64,000 bases of DNA, taken from Maribellus maritimus (GTDB taxonomy: Bacteria > Bacteroidota > Bacteroidia > Bacteroidales > Prolixibacteraceae). This document shows, one piece after another, positions 9,721 to 17,608 of this stretch. The position numbers and the translations under genes were made by a program. The stretch lies in assembly GCF_022267315.1 (NCBI RefSeq), contig NZ_JAIKLE010000011.1, positions 62,001-126,000 on the forward strand, given 5' to 3'. Positions within the stretch are counted from its first letter, which is position 1, and each line of letters starts with the position of its first letter. A model generated the notes under the pieces. That model saw nothing but the letters and a program-made list of their open reading frames with translations, was not told where the DNA came from and did no database searches.

Positions 9721-10704
9721 TTATTTAAAAGAAACCGGAAGTGTACATTCCTGCAATTTTTTACCAGTTCCTTCGCGAATCCAGGAATCGAATTCTCTTT
9801 TTCCTTCTTTCAAAACAACCACTCTGCTCCCCAGCCCCGGTTTTTTCTGGTTTCTGATTTTGGACGCCCGCCCGTAGGCAAGGGCAATATCGTAATAATT
9901 TACTACAAAATCGTTATAATGGTCGTGCCCAACAAAAGTTCCCATTACATCTCCGCATTGAACCATTGCAGCAAACATTCCGGTATTAATATCAGGACAA
10001 CAAATTGGTTCCCTCTTTTTTCCAATCTTTGAGGCTTTTTTGTCGTTCCAGGCCAAATCATATTCCGGAAGCGGTATATGAAAGTAAGCCAAGGCAGGCA
10101 AGGGTTCGCCGCCGTTCAGCATTGTATACTTTTTACTGTTTCTGATATACCATCCAATTTGCGATAAATCGAACCAGCCATAACCATCAACACGAGGCTG
10201 CAGTGTACTTCGGGAGTTTGAATCCAGACAATATAAAAGTGCTTCTGCTTTTTCCGAATCACCATAAACGGGTAGTACAAAATTGGAACTGCCGGTGACA
10301 CCCCCGTCATTGGCCACATTCAAACAAAAAGGTAACGATTCCAAAAATAAAGCAATATCTTCACGCGAAGCGCTGTCCTTTGAATCGTGATTTCCAAATA
10401 CAACAGCCCACGGAAGTTTCTCTGTTTCAAAAAGCTCTAAAAAAAAAGGATAGGCTTCTTTCCACTCATCCTCTGCAACTACATCTCCGGTAACCATCAC
10501 CAAATCCGGCTTTTCTAATTCAATAATTTTCTGAAATTGTTCAAAAATATCAAGGTTCTGCCCTTTTTGAATATTTACATGAGTATCAGTAAATTGGATA
10601 ATTTTGAATTCACCGTTTGGGTTAAATTTTAGTTTAATTTTATTTTGTGCACTTAGTATAAATTGGGGAAATACACACAATAACAGAATAAAGATACTTT
10701 TCAT
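9721..10704 (-). CDS. Secreted calcineurin-like metallophosphoesterase
   Basis: A 327-residue protein with signal peptide (MKSIFILLLCVFPQFILSAQ) and all the binuclear-metal motifs of the calcineurin fold: D40-x-H42 (FTDTHVN), D74 (TGDVV), N105-H106 (FGNHDS), a central HIPLPE histidine, and GHDH near the C-terminus. It is close to the Dcr2/purple-acid-phosphatase-like periplasmic enzymes. It should cleave phosphate mono- or diesters in the periplasm. It begins only 8 bases after the stop of a second phosphoesterase gene and precedes the sugar transporter, so it probably removes phosphate from a glycan fragment before uptake. The substrate is inferred from context only. Confidence 0.85.
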   Translation of the reverse strand: MKSIFILLLCVFPQFILSAQNKIKLKFNPNGEFKIIQFTDTHVNIQKGQNLDIFEQFQKIIELEKPDLVMVTGDVVAEDEWKEAYPFFLELFETEKLPWAVVFGNHDSKDSASREDIALFLESLPFCLNVANDGGVTGSSNFVLPVYGDSEKAEALLYCLDSNSRSTLQPRVDGYGWFDLSQIGWYIRNSKKYTMLNGGEPLPALAYFHIPLPEYDLAWNDKKASKIGKKREPICCPDINTGMFAAMVQCGDVMGTFVGHDHYNDFVVNYYDIALAYGRASKIRNQKKPGLGSRVVVLKEGKREFDSWIREGTGKKLQECTLPVSFK

Positions 10705-10712
10705 ATTTTAAC

Positions 10713-12494
10713 TTATTTCTTTAAATTTAATGAATCAATTATATTGTTCTCTGAGTCTATTGATTTATAAATCAACTGATCGTCATCTATTTTAATATAC
10801 TGATAAAATTGCCCTTCCATTCTTCTAAGTTCAGCGTAAGGCTCTTCTGTAAAATTTTCAGTTTTTGAAGGGATACCAATCGAGATAATATATGCTGTTC
10901 CATCGTTGTATGATGCAAGCACTTCGCCTTTTTTCAAAGGCTTTGAACGCATATAATAGTGGATATGGCCTCCAAAAACCATGTCAACGTGGTATTTGTC
11001 AAATACCGGCACCCATTCTTTTTGAATATCCAAATAAGGTTCCTCCCAATTGTAAGGTGGAAAATGAAATACTGCAAACGTCCAGGTTGCATCTGAATTT
11101 TTTAATTGATTCTCTATCCATGCCGTTTGTTTTTCAACTGGTGAAGTGGCATCAATCATTAAAAACAAAGAATTCTTATAGGTAAATGCATAGGTTTGTT
11201 CCGGGTTAATATCATCCGGTCCGTTGCCGGGATAACTAAACATATCTCGATACATTTTTGCACCAAGTCCGAGGCGGTTATCATGATTTCCAGGTACATT
11301 CATAAAAGGACGCTGACTGATAATGTCTTTGGAGTATGCGAACAGTTCATCCCACTGATTTCGATGCAGGCCATCGCTTACCAAATCTCCGGCAATTGTA
11401 TAAAACGTGGCATCCGGGTGATTTATGAACGCAACATTGGCCACCTTACCCCATTCAGGTGAATAATGAGTATCGCCAAACCAGATGAATGAGAATGAAT
11501 CACTTTCGTCTTCGGTTGTGAATTTATATTTTTCGTTCCATTCATTCTCAGGGCTTATCTGATATTCGTATCTTTTTCCTGGTTTTAAACCCCGGAGTTG
11601 AGCCGTAAAACGATTACAAAACCGATCGTTCATCAACCTTAAATCTTCCATCGTATATTTTTCTGCATTAACCGAAAAAAATTCACTGCTACCCTCTTCC
11701 CTGTAAACGACACTGCCACTGTTAACTGTTGTATCTGTGCGCCACTGAATATCAATACCCGTTGCCGGATTGGAACTCCAGGTCAGCATTACCTGATCAG
11801 GAATACCGGATGAAGGATAATTTGTTTTCCGAAACGCGCCAACCAAGTGCGTTTCTACGCCTCTTCCCCGTATAGTTGTTAAAAGTTTTTGTCCTTTCAA
11901 CGTAGCAGGTACATCTTCCAGCACCAGTTCATCCCAGTCGTGATAGGTAAACGCACCATTATCCATTGTTCCCACATATTGATTTTCGGGGAAAAAATTG
12001 CTCAAGATCAATTTATCGTCTTTATTCTGCGGGCCAACGGAAACAAAATAGTGCAAGCCGTAATTCCCCCAACCATTTATACCAAGCCCAACTCTCCCTG
12101 AATCAAATTCTTTTTGCCATATTTCGTAGGTGGTCATTTCATTTTTCAGGCTCATTTCGGTTTTTGTAAATCCACCATTTTCCAGCCAAAACGGAGTATT
12201 TTTTTGTTTTACACTTCGAATTACCGAAACAACAACAGGTACATTTACATCAAACATCCAGTGCTTGGATGCCAGGGTTTGCTTTTCTTCTTCTGAAAAA
12301 AGCGCGAATGCCTGTTCATTTGTCAACGCTGCCAGTTCTTCCTCACTTCGGGTTTGATACAGAACCGTAATAGCCTTATCTATCACACCTTCAACAGACA
12401 AATTGTTTTCCCGCTTTTTTGTCTCACACGCAGAGAAAACAAAAATTAAAAAGGTCAATCCAAAACTCAAATTCATCAATCGTCGCATACTCAT
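10713..12494 (-). CDS. Purple-acid-phosphatase-like metallophosphoesterase lipoprotein
   Basis: A 593-residue lipoprotein (lipobox F-S-A-C). The N-terminal 220 residues are unfamiliar. A fibronectin-III-like, purple-acid-phosphatase-type domain follows at about 225-330 (V-M-L-T-W-S-S-N.. and RGLKPGKRYEYQI). The C-terminal metallophosphoesterase domain has D341-T-H343, G-D-L-V-S-D, N403-H404-D, H-F-P-P-Y and G-G-H510-I-H512. The metal set is complete, so it should be an active phosphatase, periplasmic or surface exposed. It is organised head-to-tail with another phosphoesterase gene 8 bases downstream. Two adjacent phosphoesterases in a glycan operon suggest sequential removal of phosphate groups. 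The unusual long N-terminal region may add substrate binding. Confidence 0.85.
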   Translation of the reverse strand: MSMRRLMNLSFGLTFLIFVFSACETKKRENNLSVEGVIDKAITVLYQTRSEEELAALTNEQAFALFSEEEKQTLASKHWMFDVNVPVVVSVIRSVKQKNTPFWLENGGFTKTEMSLKNEMTTYEIWQKEFDSGRVGLGINGWGNYGLHYFVSVGPQNKDDKLILSNFFPENQYVGTMDNGAFTYHDWDELVLEDVPATLKGQKLLTTIRGRGVETHLVGAFRKTNYPSSGIPDQVMLTWSSNPATGIDIQWRTDTTVNSGSVVYREEGSSEFFSVNAEKYTMEDLRLMNDRFCNRFTAQLRGLKPGKRYEYQISPENEWNEKYKFTTEDESDSFSFIWFGDTHYSPEWGKVANVAFINHPDATFYTIAGDLVSDGLHRNQWDELFAYSKDIISQRPFMNVPGNHDNRLGLGAKMYRDMFSYPGNGPDDINPEQTYAFTYKNSLFLMIDATSPVEKQTAWIENQLKNSDATWTFAVFHFPPYNWEEPYLDIQKEWVPVFDKYHVDMVFGGHIHYYMRSKPLKKGEVLASYNDGTAYIISIGIPSKTENFTEEPYAELRRMEGQFYQYIKIDDDQLIYKSIDSENNIIDSLNLKK

Positions 12495-12526
12495 CCTTCT
12501 TTCCTTAATTTTTTGTTTTATGTACT

Positions 12527-14845
12527 TTAAAAGATTTCAGGTCTCGGTTCACCTTTGTATGGTTTAGCCCCTTTTTGTATTTCTCTGTTTCTTTTTACCG
12601 AGATAAATTCAGAATCGGTAGCAGTTGGAGCCTCAATAAAACCGTGATAACGCCCCATCCAATAATCGCGAAGAAAACCAACCGGTTCCATCACCCTTTT
12701 TCCGTTAGAACCACCATCCAAATCTATCGGACTCCGGCTGGCACGTTTAACACTCATTTCCCGTGGAGAAATTCTTTTTCTTCCTCCTTCATAAGAAAAA
12801 TAACCAGATTCAACAAACAGGTCGTCTCGATGTGAGTTTTGGTAACTGTATTCTGTACAGTCAAGCACCCATTCTCTAAGATGCTTTATCATTTTAGCTT
12901 CATCGCAATCATTACCGGTAATTGCACCGTATACAAAATTAAACCACGGGATTTGTTCCATCCGTTTTACTTCCCATGTTCGTTCCAGGCTCCGCAAATA
13001 CATGTTTCGAAGACGGGGATCTTCCGCGTAACGAAGTAATGTATAGTAGCTACGGAATGCGTGATTATCGTCCCATGTTGCAATATTTTCGGGCGGGAAC
13101 ACATTTTTTTGGCGAAGCGTGTTCTCCGGATACCCCCAATCAATCAACTGTTGATAACCTTCTTTAAACTTTTCATCACCGGTTAAAGCCCAGGCTATTT
13201 TGGTAAAAGCCAGTGCTTCCAACCCATTAATTCCCCGATCTACATAGCCATAAGGACGCAGCAAATACTCAGGGTTCCATCGTCCCCAGCGGGTTGGCTT
13301 TCCATCCATGTCATTTAAAACCCAACCACAATCGATGATATACGAAGCAATTCGTTTTAAATGCTCCTTTGCTATGTCTTTTTCTTTACCTCTTGCAGCC
13401 AGTTCGTAAAAAATAGAAACCGAATAGAAGTGAGCAATGACTTCATCGCTTGAAGTATCCCCTTTCCAAATCCATTTCCCGTCAGAAGTTTTATACCATT
13501 TGGCAGGCAAACCACCGGAGCCGTGTTTCGACATTTCGTCTTTGTCGCCGCCGGGAGAGTATATGGCCCGTGCAAAAAATCCCTCCACAGGACTGATTTG
13601 TTCCAGCCAAATCATCGCTTTAAAAGCATCAACAGCTTTTTTTCTGTCCTCTTCATCGCCGGTTACCGCATATTTATAACTCATTGCCGCCAGATAGGGC
13701 GATGTGTGTCCTCCATCGTTGTCGCTGATTTCACGTATCCATTTGCCCTCTTTTTGATACAAAGTATGAATAAATCCAAGTCTTTTATGTCCCCACTCTT
13801 CCAAATGACGTTCATAATAATCCGCTTTTTTTTGTAAGGTAAAAGGCTTGTATTTTATAATTCCTAAGCCTCCGTCGGTGGCAATATAAACCACGCTGTC
13901 ACCGGCGGCAATATCGTTTACATTGTTATCAGGAAGCCACAGTCCGGCTCCAAAATAGTGCCACTCGTTTTCCAACATTCTAACGGCTCCCCGTTGGGTT
14001 CCGATCCAAACGTCGCCATCAAAACCTTTTGTCAGACAGCTTGTGTTTTCTACCGGCAGTCCGTCTTCTCCTTTTAATGTTGCCAAAGTTGCTCCCCGCA
14101 ATACAGCCAGTCCGCGGTCGGTGTTTATAAATAACCTACTGCCCAGCGAAAGCATTTCACCCGTATTTTTTGAAGGCAAAGACCCCCAGTCAATAAAATC
14201 TTCATTAACAACCAACCCGTCAAACAATACCAGTTGTCCGGGACGCAAAACATACAATGTTCCGCTGTAAGATTCAATTTCGGTAATGGGCCCCAATTCT
14301 ACCGGATCAGCGTGAAGCTGGGTCCCATCTTCCATAACCATGGTCAGGTTACTGGAATAATATCCGTGTTCAGGTTTTGTATTTATAAATTTCTTTCCGT
14401 CAAAGCGGTAAATTTGATTTTTAGTAGCGGCATGCACAGCTTCGTTATGCGTGCAAATATCAACATATTCTTTATTGTCAATTTTTTGCCAACTACTTTC
14501 TTTCCGTAAATAGATTCCGTCAGAAGTAAGTATCCAAAGTGAATTATTTTCGTTCTGTATTTTTTGAATTCCAGAAGGAGCAGAAGGTTCAGGCGACAAA
14601 TTCCCATTATGTAGTACCTGCAATTTTCCGTCTAACACTACATAACATGTTCCGTTTAATTCAGCAACACTTTGGACAGGTTTTTTTGTGCTAATCTTTT
14701 CAGCAACTTCCTGAGGATAAACCTCGTCTTGTTGCGGTTTCCAAATATGTTGCTTTCCCCCGTACAATTGCTGTCCGGCAAGTATTTCTGAAAAAAGAAC
14801 AAAACATGTGCAAGTTAAAACTGCAATTTTGTCTCTGAACCTCAT
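12527..14845 (-). CDS. Secreted beta-propeller plus (alpha/alpha) barrel protein, copy A; candidate glycan-active enzyme
   Basis: A 772-residue exported protein (N-terminal signal ending ..EILAGQQ). Residues about 50-335 form short repeats of the two-component-regulator propeller type, for example DVWIGTQRGAVRML and VVYIATDGGLGIIKY. From about 340 to the end the sequence is helical and reads like an (alpha/alpha) toroid. The motifs it shares with the paralogue at 17609-19825 are D375-N-D-G, W-x-W-K-x-x-T-S-S-D467-E, T-x-WGRWN-x-E-Y, N670-S-H-R-x-D, DLDGGS-x-G and Y-W-x-GRY. Conserved Asp, Glu and His of this kind are what a hydrolase or lyase active site would need. I do not recognise the family by name. 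It lies between the GH172-like gene and the phosphatase lipoprotein, in line with polysaccharide breakdown. Confidence 0.6.
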   Translation of the reverse strand: MRFRDKIAVLTCTCFVLFSEILAGQQLYGGKQHIWKPQQDEVYPQEVAEKISTKKPVQSVAELNGTCYVVLDGKLQVLHNGNLSPEPSAPSGIQKIQNENNSLWILTSDGIYLRKESSWQKIDNKEYVDICTHNEAVHAATKNQIYRFDGKKFINTKPEHGYYSSNLTMVMEDGTQLHADPVELGPITEIESYSGTLYVLRPGQLVLFDGLVVNEDFIDWGSLPSKNTGEMLSLGSRLFINTDRGLAVLRGATLATLKGEDGLPVENTSCLTKGFDGDVWIGTQRGAVRMLENEWHYFGAGLWLPDNNVNDIAAGDSVVYIATDGGLGIIKYKPFTLQKKADYYERHLEEWGHKRLGFIHTLYQKEGKWIREISDNDGGHTSPYLAAMSYKYAVTGDEEDRKKAVDAFKAMIWLEQISPVEGFFARAIYSPGGDKDEMSKHGSGGLPAKWYKTSDGKWIWKGDTSSDEVIAHFYSVSIFYELAARGKEKDIAKEHLKRIASYIIDCGWVLNDMDGKPTRWGRWNPEYLLRPYGYVDRGINGLEALAFTKIAWALTGDEKFKEGYQQLIDWGYPENTLRQKNVFPPENIATWDDNHAFRSYYTLLRYAEDPRLRNMYLRSLERTWEVKRMEQIPWFNFVYGAITGNDCDEAKMIKHLREWVLDCTEYSYQNSHRDDLFVESGYFSYEGGRKRISPREMSVKRASRSPIDLDGGSNGKRVMEPVGFLRDYWMGRYHGFIEAPTATDSEFISVKRNREIQKGAKPYKGEPRPEIF

Positions 14846-14864
14846 ATTTCACTTTTCTTGTTGA

Positions 14865-16040
14865 TTATTTTGTTATTTCAAGTTCCTCGAAAGCCTGAAC
14901 TTCCGGAAATGTTTGGTGCGGTTCTGATTGATACCAATATGCGACTGATGACAATTCATCTTCCAATTGTTTATAACGTCCTTCACTTTTCCAACCCAAA
15001 CTCTGAATTGTAATTCTGATGTCTTTTTTAAAACGAACCGGGTCCATCACATGCCAGCGATACTGTCCAATCATACTTCGGTATTTTGGTCTTTCTTTTA
15101 AATCCCTGAAATAGTGAAATCCGGTGTAGGGCCCGCTAAACGGCGTATAAACTTCATAACCGTATTCATTTCTTCGGTCGTTGTATCCATATGAGCCACA
15201 GAAATAATCTTCTTCGCCGGTTCCGCATATTGTTGGAAATTCGCCGTCGCCGTCAATATAAAATTTCACTTCGCCCTCTCCAAACCATCCTGAATTAAAT
15301 GCGCCACGAGCCAGATACATTCCAACAAACTGGCCGGCTCCCTTTATGTCATCAAGAATGGTAAAAACTTTACCCTCCGGCAAAGCATCCACATGGCGAA
15401 ACTGGGCGTGAAAATACGCTGCATCTTCGGGAACATCCGTTAACGCATAATCAATCTGGTAATACAAACGCAAACCTTTTTGGTCGGTATTTTCCATGGT
15501 GATTTTGCATTTATTTCGGAAAGGCATTTGCCAATAAGAATTAAAGCCGCTTCTGGGATTCACACAAATCGCAAAAGAGTTGATCTGCGGTTCGTAGCCC
15601 GAACCCCAGCCGGAGGCAAAGAAATCGCCAACCGGAACTTCCACCGAGGGCGTTTCCTCACCATCCCAGTAAAATCGGATAACATTTCCACGGTAATCGC
15701 CGGCCGGTGTCATCCAAATATGCTGAATTACACCCTCGCCTTCAATTTCAGCTAAAACAAAAGTTTCACCCGGTTCGATTAAAACATAGGGATTAACTTT
15801 CCAGCCCTGTCCTAACTCGCGGGCTGCCCGGGCAGCACTTCCTTCTTCCAATGTTGCCATTCCTCCTTTTCCTTTTTCGCCTGTAAAATTCTCCGGGCTT
15901 ATTGATCGGGACTCGGCTTTGGAGAGACGATAGAGGTTGCCCATATTCAAATCCATTCCATTAAAATTACCCGCTTTTTGAGCTGAAGCAAAAACTGCTA
16001 TAAGCAGCATAACAATAATTAATGTAACTTTTGTTTTCAT
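14865..16040 (-). CDS. DUF2961 / GH172-like glycoside hydrolase
   Basis: A 391-residue secreted protein (signal MKTKVTLIIVMLLIAVFASA) with the jelly-roll features of the DUF2961 family, now glycoside hydrolase family 172: GVIQHIWMTPAGDYRG, FYWDGEETPSVEVPVGDFF, GEVKFYIDGDGEFPTICGTG and E276-E277-DYF. The last motif holds carboxylates that are candidates for the catalytic pair. Characterised members act on difructose dianhydride, fructofuranosyl or D-arabinofuranosyl links, so a furanoside in the target glycan is a reasonable guess. It is tightly spaced between the GH28-like enzyme (22 bases) and the propeller/barrel protein (19 bases). Length is usual for the family. Confidence 0.85.
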   Translation of the reverse strand: MKTKVTLIIVMLLIAVFASAQKAGNFNGMDLNMGNLYRLSKAESRSISPENFTGEKGKGGMATLEEGSAARAARELGQGWKVNPYVLIEPGETFVLAEIEGEGVIQHIWMTPAGDYRGNVIRFYWDGEETPSVEVPVGDFFASGWGSGYEPQINSFAICVNPRSGFNSYWQMPFRNKCKITMENTDQKGLRLYYQIDYALTDVPEDAAYFHAQFRHVDALPEGKVFTILDDIKGAGQFVGMYLARGAFNSGWFGEGEVKFYIDGDGEFPTICGTGEEDYFCGSYGYNDRRNEYGYEVYTPFSGPYTGFHYFRDLKERPKYRSMIGQYRWHVMDPVRFKKDIRITIQSLGWKSEGRYKQLEDELSSVAYWYQSEPHQTFPEVQAFEELEITK

Positions 16041-16061
16041 TTTTTTAGTTTTTTGAATTAG

Positions 16062-17387
16062 TTAGTATTTTACGTTTATAAAACTCATATTAATCACATT
16101 GTCGACGACTGAAAGTTCTCCCGATTTTTGAATGGTTACATTTTCCAGTTTTACATTTTGAATGGGCATCTCCGGTAAACCGATCATACTTATGGCTTTT
16201 TCCTGAGCTATGTTACATTTCAAATTCCGAATCAGAATATTTTCAAATGCGGTGGGATTGTTTCCGCCACTGTAACTATGATACTGGTTGGTAAAACTGA
16301 TACAGGTTTCAGCGGTGTCTATTTGAATATTATCAAGAATAACATTCTTCAGGTAGCCCCCTCGATCTTTATTTGACTTAAATTGAACACCATAGCTTCG
16401 AACCTTTTTGAAAGTAAGATTTTGGCAAATTACATTTTCAATTCCGCCGGAAAGTTCACTCCCAAAGGAAATACCGTGCAAACAGTTTTCCGAAACACAG
16501 TTCCGGATTAAAATATTTTTACTGGGTTTATTCACTCGCCACCCGTCCTGATCGCGACCCGACTTTATTGCAACAAAATCGTCTCCGGTATTAAAATTAC
16601 AGTTTTCGATGAGCACGTTCGTATCCGAATCAATATCAACACCATCGTTATTTATAAAGCGACTGTCAACTTTTACACCCCTAACTGTAATGTTATCGCA
16701 ATAAGTTGGCTGAATGAGCCAAAATGCCCCGTTTTTAATTGTAATATCTTCGAGCAAGATATTTTTACAATTCAAAAGATGGATCAATTGCGGCCGCAAA
16801 AAATGGCCTTTGCCAAAAATCCGTTCATCTACCGGAACGCCATTTTTCCCCATTTCGCGCAGTTTGTTCTGGTCTTTTTTCTGTAACGACCTCCATTCCC
16901 TAAAACTCCCTTCAGCAGAGCCATTTCCATCAATACCCCCCTTACCTGTGATGGCAATATTTTCAACATCTTTGGCATAAATAAAAGGTGAATAATTCCA
17001 GGCTTCTGTTCCTTCCCAACGAACCAAAACCACTGGCAAATAGTCTTCCGGATTCTGGCTGAAAACAAGTTTTGCATTCTTTTCCAGGTGAAGGTTTACA
17101 TTATCTTTCAAAATAAGCGAACCTTCACAAAAATACTCTCCCGATGCCAAAACTACTTTGCCACCTCCGGCTTTGGAACATTCGTCTATTTTCTTGTTAA
17201 TTACATCCGCAACATTTTCTTTTTTTACAGTTTCTGAACTTATTTTAAAGATTCTGTCAGGGAACTCAGGTTCACTTATCTTTTCCAGAATTTCAGAAGC
17301 ATCAACTTTCCAATCCAGTTGTTGTGATTTTGCGCTAACTGTCGCCAAACAGAGAAATACAATTCCTGTAAAAACTTTTATGTTCAT
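16062..17387 (-). CDS. GH28-family (polygalacturonase-like) beta-helix hydrolase
   Basis: A 441-residue secreted right-handed beta-helix enzyme. The signal peptide ends near residue 21 (..ATVSAKSQ). The GH28 signature is present: N-N-D248-G-V-D, G-D269-D270-F-V-A-I-K-S-G, a histidine in C-L-H304-G-I-S-F-G, and a downstream F-K-S-N at about 338 in place of the classical R-x-K. Together these give the three catalytic aspartates and the conserved histidine. The family cleaves alpha-1,4 galacturonosyl bonds, but members also act on rhamnogalacturonan and xylogalacturonan ends. It is the first gene after the terminator at 17532-17568, so it probably heads a second transcription unit of the locus. 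Confidence 0.85.
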   Translation of the reverse strand: MNIKVFTGIVFLCLATVSAKSQQLDWKVDASEILEKISEPEFPDRIFKISSETVKKENVADVINKKIDECSKAGGGKVVLASGEYFCEGSLILKDNVNLHLEKNAKLVFSQNPEDYLPVVLVRWEGTEAWNYSPFIYAKDVENIAITGKGGIDGNGSAEGSFREWRSLQKKDQNKLREMGKNGVPVDERIFGKGHFLRPQLIHLLNCKNILLEDITIKNGAFWLIQPTYCDNITVRGVKVDSRFINNDGVDIDSDTNVLIENCNFNTGDDFVAIKSGRDQDGWRVNKPSKNILIRNCVSENCLHGISFGSELSGGIENVICQNLTFKKVRSYGVQFKSNKDRGGYLKNVILDNIQIDTAETCISFTNQYHSYSGGNNPTAFENILIRNLKCNIAQEKAISMIGLPEMPIQNVKLENVTIQKSGELSVVDNVINMSFINVKY

Positions 17388-17531
17388 CGATTTATTTTTT
17401 TTTCAGAAAACACATAAAATTAATGTTTAATTCGAAGAAAAACCTGTAAAAATCTTTGTTAAACCTGCACTTAAGAACTCTTGTTAAAATCACTCATGTT
17501 TCGATAATTTATTACTAAAGTTTAGAAAAGA

Positions 17532-17568
17532 AAAGACGTACCGCAAATTTTCTTATTGGTACGTCTTT
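17532..17568 (-). terminator. Intrinsic terminator after the propeller/barrel gene copy B
   Basis: An 11-base perfect inverted repeat (aaagacgtacc at 17532-17542 with its complement at 17558-17568, 15-base loop) lies 41 bases beyond the stop of the minus-strand gene at 17609. Read on the minus strand it is followed by a T-rich run (TTTTCTTTTC). It divides the locus into an upstream operon (30497 to 17609) and a downstream one (17387 to 7225). About 145 bases remain for a promoter of the second unit; I could not point to a good box there. Confidence 0.75.
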
Positions 17569-17608
17569 GTGTTTAACCAAACCAGAAAAACACAGTTGTA
17601 ACTAAAAA